Shown here: positions 1-5,226 of the stretch, piece after piece
How positions within the stretch are numbered: the stretch's first letter is position 1
Layout: every line of letters starts with the position of its first letter
Source of the DNA: CAYHKY01 sp964357355
GTDB taxonomy: Bacteria; Patescibacteriota; Microgenomatia; UBA10105
NCBI GenBank assembly: GCA_964357355.1
Contig: CAYHKY010000026.1
Coordinates: forward strand, 1 to 18,507
Direction of reading: 5' to 3'
Length of the DNA: 18,507 nt
Position numbers and translations under genes: made by a program
Notes under the pieces: generated by a model
Told to the model about the DNA's origin: nothing
Databases searched by the model: none
What the model saw: only the letters and a program-made list of their open reading frames with translations

Positions 1-55
1 ATCACAGAGGTCTCCAAAACCTCTATTCCCCGTTCGAATCGGGGCGGACCTGCCA
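1..55 (+). tRNA. trnW: tRNA-Trp (CCA anticodon), 5' part outside the window
   Basis: The 3' two thirds of a tRNA can be folded by eye. The anticodon stem is 7-11 with 19-23, the seven-base loop 12-18 has T at 13 and anticodon CCA at 14-16. The variable loop is short. The T stem is 28-32 with 40-44, with loop TTCGAAT. The acceptor 3' strand is 45-51, the discriminator base is G52, and CCA is encoded at 53-55. Anticodon CCA reads UGG, tryptophan. The D arm and 5' acceptor strand lie left of the window, so the gene is partial only because of the window edge. A reading frame on the opposite strand runs straight through it. Confidence 0.93.
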
Positions 56-879
56 TACAGTTTCAAAAAAGTTTTTATCTCCCTTGCAGTCTCCTTTGGT
101 TTTTCCAGACTGACGATATGTCCGGCGTCGTTAATTATTTTCAGATTAAGATTTCTATTGTAAGGTATTACTTGTGTTTCTGCAAAACGGTAACTCGAAA
201 TTTTATCTTCTTTACCATAAATTAACAAAGTTGGAATTGAAGTTTTTTTTAGAGCTGTATCCAAATCGTATTCTGCAACTGAAATTCCCATCTCCACATA
301 CGCTTCTTTGGTCATCTTTTTTTTACCATTCATGCCATACATATCAATCAACTCCTTGTTAAAGATATGCATATTGAGATATTTGGCCATAGTATAAGCA
401 TGAAATTTGGTTTCAATTATTTTTTTCAGTGCTTCTTTGCCGCCTGGTATCCAACCGCTTGATTCTAAGATGTATTTCAAAATTTGCATTTTATGGTCTT
501 TATCTGACAATGTTGGCCCGATCACAATCGCGGTGCGGGTTTCACCAATATATTTCAATATGTAATCAGCGACGATGACTCCTCCCATTGACACTCCGGC
601 AACAGACACAGGGCTGATATTGAGCTTCCGGATAATACTATGTAAAAAATCCCCCATGATTTGAATATTATATTTTGGCAATTTCCCGGAATCTCCGTAC
701 CCCGGCAGGTCAGGGATATACAGTTTGAAGTGTTTGCCTAATTCTTTAGCCAGCGGAATATGCCCCTCCCAATTATTAGTCAACCCATGAAGCAGAACGA
801 GTGGTTCTCCTTGACCGTATTCGACCAAATGAATTGAGGTGTCGGAAACGGAAATTAGATTGGATTTGAAATGCATCAT
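1..879 (-). CDS. Alpha/beta-fold hydrolase, 3' end beyond left edge
   Basis: An open frame of 293 codons runs from ATG at 879 (or the second ATG at 876) to the left edge without a stop. It has the full alpha/beta hydrolase signature: oxyanion-type LHG around His31-Gly32, nucleophile elbow G-V-S-M-G with Ser97, acid Asp225 in YGKED, and catalytic His254 in AGHIVSLEKP. Family members usually end about 15-25 residues after this His, so the natural end would be close to position 60. Instead the frame continues antisense through tRNA-Trp. One base fewer in the A6 run at 65-70 would bring a TGA into frame right there, so an indel or a real extension are both possible. Substrate is unknown; esterase, lipase, lactonase or C-C hydrolase cannot be told apart. 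It is cytoplasmic, with no signal peptide. Confidence 0.85.
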   Translation of the reverse strand, partial: MMHFKSNLISVSDTSIHLVEYGQGEPLVLLHGLTNNWEGHIPLAKELGKHFKLYIPDLPGYGDSGKLPKYNIQIMGDFLHSIIRKLNISPVSVAGVSMGGVIVADYILKYIGETRTAIVIGPTLSDKDHKMQILKYILESSGWIPGGKEALKKIIETKFHAYTMAKYLNMHIFNKELIDMYGMNGKKKMTKEAYVEMGISVAEYDLDTALKKTSIPTLLIYGKEDKISSYRFAETQVIPYNRNLNLKIINDAGHIVSLEKPKETAREIKTFLKLYGRSAPIRTGNRGFGDLCD

Positions 880-884
880 CAGTT

Positions 885-890
885 ATTATA
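885..890 (-). promoter_or_regulatory. -10 box (TATAAT) of the hydrolase gene
   Basis: TATAAT reads leftward at 890-885. It lies 5 nt before ATG 879 and 8 nt before ATG 876, so the transcript would start at or within a few bases of the start codon. No convincing -35 box is visible at 17 bp. There is no Shine-Dalgarno sequence. The distance fits ATG 876 slightly better. Confidence 0.6.
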
Positions 891-933
891 TAGCCTACAT
901 ACTTGAATTTGTTCCGGCCATATACCCCTCTAA

Positions 934-969
934 GCTGCTTTAGTCCCGATTAAATCGGGACAAACCAGC
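934..969. repeat. Intergenic stem-loop (GTCCCGAT-TAA-ATCGGGAC core)
   Basis: GTCCCGAT at 943-950 pairs perfectly with ATCGGGAC at 954-961 across a TAA loop. An outer GCTG (934-937) can pair with CAGC (966-969). It lies downstream of the leftward gene ending at 998. No T run follows on either strand, so it is not a standard intrinsic terminator. It resembles the other short palindromes in this window and is probably one of a dispersed family. The rest of 891-997 shows nothing recognisable. Confidence 0.6.
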
Positions 970-997
970 GTAAGACGGGTATTAATTCTTTCCCCTC

Positions 998-1522
998 TCA
1001 AATCCCCAGGCTTGAAATTTGTCCCGTCATGACGAGGAGCCAATCTGCGGCAATTTGCAACTTTGGATCAATATTTTCATCCGGTGGCACTGCTTCTACA
1101 AAAGAAAATAACTCGAAAATATTACCTGGACGTACTCTATTCTCTTGAGCAGTACAAGTATTAAAAAGCAGTTTGCTTAATAATTTTTTTGCCTGTAAAA
1201 TTTTTTCATTGCAAGTGATTACCCGATAGTTCACCTTTAAACTACCTTGAACTCGAATTACCAATACTGCTTCAGGAGGAAATACTGCAGGCAATCTCAC
1301 CCCTTCAATTACGTAAGCACCACTATAGCCTTCACCCAAATTGTGAACCAGAGGCACTAACGGTTTATCTCCCTTTGTCAAAACCAGTGCGGTTTTGAGG
1401 CGCTGATCTCTCATCCATAAGGTTTCAACCAAACCAGTTACACCATGCAATTGACGTCTTAATCTTTGGCCGTCTATTCGTCCTCCATTTTGGGAAACAA
1501 GTTCTGATATTCCTAGAGCCAT
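998..1522 (-). CDS. Uncharacterised 174-aa protein
   Basis: I do not recognise this protein. It is a soluble-looking protein with no signal peptide or membrane segment. It has a mixed charged first half (around GLVETLWMRDQRLKTALVL), a middle with beta-strand character (EAVLVIRVQGSLKVNYRVITC) and an acidic C-terminal part. The ATG at 1522 (MALGIS) is preferred over the upstream ATG at 1528, because a -10 box ends only 2 nt before 1528 but 8 nt before 1522. The stop is TGA at 998-1000. It follows the leftward gene at 1564-1935 by 41 nt but has its own strong promoter in that gap. The promoter and the long intact frame make it a real gene; its function is unknown. Confidence 0.7.
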   Translation of the reverse strand: MALGISELVSQNGGRIDGQRLRRQLHGVTGLVETLWMRDQRLKTALVLTKGDKPLVPLVHNLGEGYSGAYVIEGVRLPAVFPPEAVLVIRVQGSLKVNYRVITCNEKILQAKKLLSKLLFNTCTAQENRVRPGNIFELFSFVEAVPPDENIDPKLQIAADWLLVMTGQISSLGI

Positions 1523-1530
1523 AAGCATTT

Positions 1531-1559
1531 ATTATCCTATAGTATTACTGGGGTGTCAA
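1531..1559 (-). promoter_or_regulatory. Consensus-like promoter TTGACA-17-GATAAT
   Basis: On the minus strand a perfect -35 TTGACA (1559-1554) is followed by 17 bp and GATAAT (1536-1531), then 8 nt to ATG 1522. This is close to the sigma-70 consensus and predicts a leader of only one to a few nucleotides. It is one of the clearest promoters in the window and decides the start of the downstream gene. Confidence 0.8.
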
Positions 1560-1563
1560 GTCC

Positions 1564-1935
1564 TCATTCTACGAAGTGGTTGACGCTATACTTTGTGCCG
1601 GGAATCGGCAATGATTTTTTTCCTTTTGGCACTTTGATAGGAGGTAATTCGCCCCCTTTCCAACTGTAAGGAGTAATTATCGCTCCTTTTCGCCCCTTGT
1701 CAGCGATTACTAAAGCGTAAATATCCGATCCGGCTTCAGGCTGAATCGCAAATACCAAACAAGCCGACCGATTACTGGGTATTTCGATAGTTGAATCGCG
1801 CCAGTCACGATCGGCAACACCCCATCCTAATTCTGGCATAGTGCCAACCTCCGCCTGCAACACTATCCGAAAGCACGGACGCGATACGAACCCAAATCCG
1901 GCTATATTTTTACCGGTTTCAAAATAATTAGGCAT
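1564..1935 (-). CDS. Uncharacterised 123-aa protein
   Basis: I do not recognise the family. The protein (MPNYFETGKN...) is short and soluble, with several predicted beta strands (PCFRIVLQAEVG, ACLVFAIQ, DIYALVIADKGRKGAIITPYSW). Its C-terminus is lysine- and proline-rich (PPIKVPKGKKSLPIPG). A beta-sandwich or small binding domain is possible but not shown. ATG 1935 is chosen over GTG 1941, because a TATAAT box lies 8 nt before ATG 1935 and would overlap the leader needed for GTG. It is the first of three leftward genes, each with its own close -10 box, so they may be independently expressed rather than one operon. Confidence 0.65.
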   Translation of the reverse strand: MPNYFETGKNIAGFGFVSRPCFRIVLQAEVGTMPELGWGVADRDWRDSTIEIPSNRSACLVFAIQPEAGSDIYALVIADKGRKGAIITPYSWKGGELPPIKVPKGKKSLPIPGTKYSVNHFVE

Positions 1936-1943
1936 AACCACGG

Positions 1944-1971
1944 ATTATAACATCTGAACAAATTATCGCAA
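1944..1971 (-). promoter_or_regulatory. Promoter TTGCGA-16-TATAAT
   Basis: On the minus strand, TTGCGA (1971-1966), 16 bp, then TATAAT (1949-1944), and 8 nt to ATG 1935. The -10 box is perfect and the -35 matches four of six consensus bases. It predicts an almost leaderless transcript. Confidence 0.7.
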
Positions 1972-2064
1972 TTATTATGTATAATATAGAGGATTTTAGA
2001 TAAGGAAAGGTATAATTTTACCTAAATAATTGTAATGCTATAGCATGTCGAGTTTGTAGTTGAT

Positions 2065-2463
2065 ATGAATAAAACAGTCATCAATGCCCTGATTTCCAAT
2101 ATGCAGCGGGCTAAAATATTGACCAAAACCACGCCTTGGCTCATAGAGGGCATGGGCAAAAAACACCTCCAAGTTCGCTATATCGGCATCAAACCATATG
2201 ACGACTGGACCGAGATCATTCCCGCCGAAAACAATCTCTTGCTCAAGTTTGTTTTTGACAAACCCGCTGCCCGTATCGAATTTTACATCGCCAATTCCCC
2301 GCCTTTTTTCAAATTTCACCATCAGCATTTCCCGGAAACTGTAAAATGGGAAACTATTTTAGGTGAACTCAAACGCCTGCTCAGGAAAGACAAGGAAGCC
2401 CATATCCACCATCAAACCCAGGCAGGCAACCTCTATGAACTCATCCTTCCCCACTTAAAATAA
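2065..2463 (+). CDS. Uncharacterised 132-aa protein
   Basis: A 132-residue soluble protein without a recognised domain. Its middle reads like an antiparallel beta sheet (HLQVRYIGIKPYDDWTEIIP, NLLLKFVFDKPAARIEFYIA). It ends in a basic helix (ILGELKRLLRKDKEAHIHH) rich in His and Lys. A 96-codon frame lies opposite (2038-2328) but is incompatible with this one. I favour the plus-strand gene because of its length and balanced composition. No clear Shine-Dalgarno is present. Possible -10 boxes are TATAGC at 2039-2044 and perfect TATAAT words at 1980-1985 and 2011-2016, which would give longer leaders. It converges on the GHMP kinase gene, with a palindrome between the stops. Confidence 0.6.
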   Translation: MNKTVINALISNMQRAKILTKTTPWLIEGMGKKHLQVRYIGIKPYDDWTEIIPAENNLLLKFVFDKPAARIEFYIANSPPFFKFHHQHFPETVKWETILGELKRLLRKDKEAHIHHQTQAGNLYELILPHLK

Positions 2464-2473
2464 CACTTTTAAA

Positions 2474-2512
2474 TCCGTCAGCTGACGGACTGCAAGGCGC
2501 TGACTGTTTTTT
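2474..2512. terminator. Perfect 16-bp palindrome and possible terminator between convergent genes
   Basis: TCCGTCAGCTGACGGA (2474-2489) is a perfect palindrome between the stops of the + gene (2463) and the - gene (2515). An alternative plus-strand hairpin pairs GTCAGC (2477-2482) with GCTGAC (2499-2504). A T6 run follows at 2507-2512, two bases after the stem, so rightward termination is plausible. The identical palindrome, with the same preceding A, occurs again at 14430-14446, so it is also a repeat. Confidence 0.55.
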
Positions 2513-2514
2513 AC

Positions 2515-3519
2515 TTACATTATCGACACGCCTTGGTTGACTATAGAAACAGAATATACCCGTACCGGGAGTTTTTTCAGCGCCAATTCGACTTCTTCCT
2601 GACGTTCTTGATCTACCAAGGCAAACATGCATCCTCCCATCCCTGATCCGGTGAGTTTTGCACCCAGGGCTCCATTCACATTTGCCGTGGCCACACATGC
2701 TTCCAACATTGGAGTCGAACATTTGACCCGGTCCCTAAGCAAGGTATGAAATTCAGTCATCAGAAAACCTACCTCCTCCCGGTTATCATAATAATTAGGC
2801 AAGAGCATACGCATCCTCTCCACCATTTTTTCTGCAGAGTCAGCATAATTACGCATATCCGGGTCACCGTTTTGAAAACGCTGGCGTTTTGACGAAATAA
2901 AAGATCTGGTTTCATGAGGTTGTTGAGTATCAACCAGGATTAATCCTAATTTTTCTGGAAAATTAAATGGTTCGCGTCTTAAAGGTGTTTCACCGCAATT
3001 AAGGTATGACAAACCGCCCAAACCTGAGGCATAGAAATCCATTCGTCCCGCGCCTGTCATAAGTTTGACATTCTCAACACTGAACGATGTTTCAATTATT
3101 TCTGTTACTGACTGTTCCAATTCAAACAAAGTTTCCGCTGCTTGAACTGTTGCCAGGACTACAGCAGCACTGCTGCTGACTCCTGCCTTTACAGGAACAG
3201 AACTTTCTATTGTTACTGCCAGTGAACATGGATTTTGAACATGTTGCCGGACCATATCAACCGCCGATTCCACATACTGGAGATATTGATCAGAATACCA
3301 ATGCAGTTGGCCCCAATATCTTAGTGTATTTGCTACTAGGGGAGATAATGATTTTACGGAAACGATATAGTTATCACCTATCGTTGGCAATAGTTCAATT
3401 AAGGCGATTGTTTTTAAATCAATTGCTCCGACGACCGATGGGCCATTTATCATCCAATCCAGGCATTCACCGCCAAAACAGACTCTGGCAGGAGCTGATG
3501 CTTTTACCCGTTCAATCAT
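2515..3519 (-). CDS. GHMP-superfamily sugar kinase, galactokinase-like
   Basis: The protein has 334 residues, within the usual size range of GHMP kinases. It probably phosphorylates the anomeric hydroxyl of a sugar using ATP. Motif I is APARVCFGGECLDW (9-22), the counterpart of the galactokinase signature with E-H-T-D replaced by E-C-L-D. Motif II, the ATP loop, is PVKAGVSSSAA (109-119). A GRMD segment places Asp161 where galactokinases have their catalytic base. Motif III is GAKLTGSGMGG (286-296). The altered motif I suggests a substrate other than galactose; glucuronate, arabinose, heptose or mevalonate kinases are alternatives. TATAAT ends 6 nt before ATG 3519. It is divergent from the HAD-like gene at 3588 with 68 nt between starts. 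A link with GalU and UDP-sugar synthesis is inference. Confidence 0.85.
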   Translation of the reverse strand: MIERVKASAPARVCFGGECLDWMINGPSVVGAIDLKTIALIELLPTIGDNYIVSVKSLSPLVANTLRYWGQLHWYSDQYLQYVESAVDMVRQHVQNPCSLAVTIESSVPVKAGVSSSAAVVLATVQAAETLFELEQSVTEIIETSFSVENVKLMTGAGRMDFYASGLGGLSYLNCGETPLRREPFNFPEKLGLILVDTQQPHETRSFISSKRQRFQNGDPDMRNYADSAEKMVERMRMLLPNYYDNREEVGFLMTEFHTLLRDRVKCSTPMLEACVATANVNGALGAKLTGSGMGGCMFALVDQERQEEVELALKKLPVRVYSVSIVNQGVSIM

Positions 3520-3525
3520 ACGCGT

Positions 3526-3531
3526 ATTATA
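3526..3531 (-). promoter_or_regulatory. -10 box of the GHMP kinase gene
   Basis: TATAAT on the minus strand (3531-3526), six nucleotides before ATG 3519. With that spacing the first transcribed base would be the A of the ATG. No good -35 match is seen. It sits in a 68-bp divergent promoter region. Confidence 0.65.
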
Positions 3532-3572
3532 AATCGCCTTGCAATTATTATGCAGACTCTAACCTGTAATGT

Positions 3573-3578
3573 TATAAT
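3573..3578 (+). promoter_or_regulatory. -10 box of the HAD-like gene
   Basis: TATAAT at 3573-3578, nine nucleotides before ATG 3588. It faces away from the minus-strand -10 box at 3526-3531. The -35 region is weak. No Shine-Dalgarno sequence fits in the remaining leader. Confidence 0.65.
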
Positions 3579-3587
3579 TGCGCCGTC

Positions 3588-4691
3588 ATGTTTCAAGAGC
3601 TTAGATTTCAACCATCAAACGCGTGGGCAGCAAGGGATGTTGAAAATTCTCCCAATACATTTCATACCATTGATCATCTTCCGCATTTAGTTTTGGCTCG
3701 AAAACTCGGATTATTACACCCGGCATTTTCCGATGAAATTCTCGCCTCAATCGGTAGTAGTGAATGGTGGACTATTGATGAGGGCAATAATATTCTTGAG
3801 GTGAGAAATCATCAATTTGTGAGTAAACTGCGGGGGGCTGTGGATATAGTTGATTATGATGATTGTCTGTTCAAAGCTACTGAATGGCATAAAAGGGAAT
3901 ATGAGCTTATTGCGAACAATCAGCAATTACTTAGTAAAGGCATTGCAATCAGCTTTGATGAAGCGAGAAAAATATATCAAATGTCAAAAATTTTAATTCC
4001 CGGTAAAGCTGAACTGGAACCGCGTTATACTCCTTTATTAAACTTGCTTCTATTGACGCAGTTTGCCCGCAAGTTGGAAAAAGGTATGGAGAGAAACACG
4101 GCTTTAGAGGAAATCCTAGTTGAAAAAGATCAGGCACGCGAAATAATTTCCCGTGCAGGTGAAGATTATTTCACATCATTTCCGTATGATCAAGATGTTG
4201 TAGATATTTTCATAAATAACCCTCCTTCCAATTTCAGGTATGATCCGGTAGTTGATCAAATTTTTAATAATTCTATACTAAGCGGTGACTTGAAAATAAT
4301 TGCGACTCGGGGCAAGATTGAAGGACCATTCGGACAAGTATACAAACTACATGCAAGCGGTATTATGGAGAAAGGAGTAGACCTAGTTTTATACACGAAT
4401 GACCTAAAAGCTGCGGGCATCCTCCTTCTTTCACAATTATTTCCGCAACTGCAGGATATGTGCATCAGAGTTTTTGATGATAATCGAGATGAAATACTTC
4501 CATACAGGGAACTAGCTCTTATTTATGGCATTAGAAACCTTAAACTTATACACGTGCGTCTTCCCAATGCAAAACGCAGTCACGAAGCTATAGGTGATGA
4601 TATAAAACCTGATTATTGTTTTGTTGATCAGGAAACAGGCATTATGTATGATCACTACCTTCCTTTTCCGGCTTTATTTAGAGTTTCATGA
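3588..4691 (+). CDS. HAD-superfamily hydrolase-like protein with large insert
   Basis: The protein has 367 residues. The HAD motifs can be followed in order. Motif I is VDYDDCLF, with nucleophile Asp89 and acid Asp91. Motif II is IIATRG with Thr240. A candidate motif III lysine is Lys262 or Lys273. Motif IV is RVFDDNRDE with Asp297, Asp298 and Asp301. The acidic pair and D-x-D suggest a phosphatase or phosphotransferase using an aspartyl-phosphate and Mg. About 145 mostly helical residues lie between motifs I and II, where a C1 cap would sit, and an 80-residue N-terminal extension is unusual. No signal peptide is present, so it is cytoplasmic. It is divergent from the GHMP kinase and followed after 47 nt by the SET gene. 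Substrate is unknown. Confidence 0.65.
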   Translation: MFQELRFQPSNAWAARDVENSPNTFHTIDHLPHLVLARKLGLLHPAFSDEILASIGSSEWWTIDEGNNILEVRNHQFVSKLRGAVDIVDYDDCLFKATEWHKREYELIANNQQLLSKGIAISFDEARKIYQMSKILIPGKAELEPRYTPLLNLLLLTQFARKLEKGMERNTALEEILVEKDQAREIISRAGEDYFTSFPYDQDVVDIFINNPPSNFRYDPVVDQIFNNSILSGDLKIIATRGKIEGPFGQVYKLHASGIMEKGVDLVLYTNDLKAAGILLLSQLFPQLQDMCIRVFDDNRDEILPYRELALIYGIRNLKLIHVRLPNAKRSHEAIGDDIKPDYCFVDQETGIMYDHYLPFPALFRVS

Positions 4692-4718
4692 TTCATTAAT
4701 TAATTGCTAACATCCTGG

Positions 4719-4736
4719 GGTGTCACCCTGCAAGGT
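4719..4736. repeat. 18-bp word shared (inverted, one mismatch) with 18160-18177
   Basis: GGTGTCACCCTGCAAGGT lies just before the SET gene. The minus strand of 18177-18160 reads the same except for one base at the centre of the GGTGTCACC half. Both copies are intergenic. It may be a small dispersed element. Its last bases (AAGG, 4 nt before ATG) could serve as a Shine-Dalgarno sequence for the SET gene. Confidence 0.4.
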
Positions 4737-4738
4737 TT

Positions 4739-5155
4739 ATGAAACACACTACGATTAACCTTCCTTTTTCCGTAGGCATCTCCCCCACGCTCCACATCAG
4801 AGGTTTGATAGCTGGTAGGATTATTAAAAAAAATGAAACGATTGAACGCTGCCCTATCATCCTGATTGATAAAAAAGAAGAACCGCACCTCAAACAGACA
4901 ACTCTGTGGAGATATTATTATGAATGGAACAATACCCGACATTGCATTGTGTTGGGATATGCGAGCCTAATCAATCATTCTTATAAACCAAATGCAATAT
5001 ACTCCTTCGATTACAAAAACAAGAATTTAATTTTCAAAGCTATCAAAAACATCAAATCCGGTGAAGAGATCCTGGTAAATTACAACCAGGACCCTGACTC
5101 AAAAGCGCCGCTTGAAACCATTCTTACCGACTTCAATTCTCACCGACCAACCTAA
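4739..5155 (+). CDS. SET-domain protein, putative lysine methyltransferase
   Basis: A 138-residue protein that is nearly all SET domain. The N-terminal strand and loop match the family (HIRGLIAGRIIKKNETIERCPII, residues 19-41). The methyl-donor-binding signature is complete in LINHSYKPNA (Asn79-His80-Ser81). The C-terminal signature GEEILVNYN (108-116) carries the expected tyrosine at 115. No pre-SET or Cys-rich post-SET part is present, so this is a minimal bacterial-type SET protein. It would transfer a methyl group from S-adenosylmethionine to a lysine; the target is unknown. It starts 47 nt after the HAD-like gene on the same strand with AAGG close to ATG, and no obvious -10 box, so cotranscription with that gene is likely. 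Confidence 0.88.
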   Translation: MKHTTINLPFSVGISPTLHIRGLIAGRIIKKNETIERCPIILIDKKEEPHLKQTTLWRYYYEWNNTRHCIVLGYASLINHSYKPNAIYSFDYKNKNLIFKAIKNIKSGEEILVNYNQDPDSKAPLETILTDFNSHRPT

Positions 5156-5191
5156 ATAATAACGGTTCTTTTAACAAATTTATTTTTACTC

Positions 5192-5220
5192 TTGTATTCT
5201 TTCTCCCAGGTCACTACAGT
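5192..5220 (+). promoter_or_regulatory. Promoter TTGTAT-17-TACAGT
   Basis: TTGTAT (5192-5197), 17 bp, TACAGT (5215-5220), then 6 nt to ATG 5227. Both boxes are imperfect but the spacing is ideal. It predicts a transcript beginning at the start codon of the surface-protein gene. Confidence 0.5.
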
Positions 5221-5226
5221 AGTAAT

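Noticed and set aside
2038..2328. A 96-codon minus-strand frame opposite the 132-aa gene
   Set aside because: It lies wholly within the longer plus-strand gene, has no promoter or ribosome-binding site, and would overlap it almost completely.
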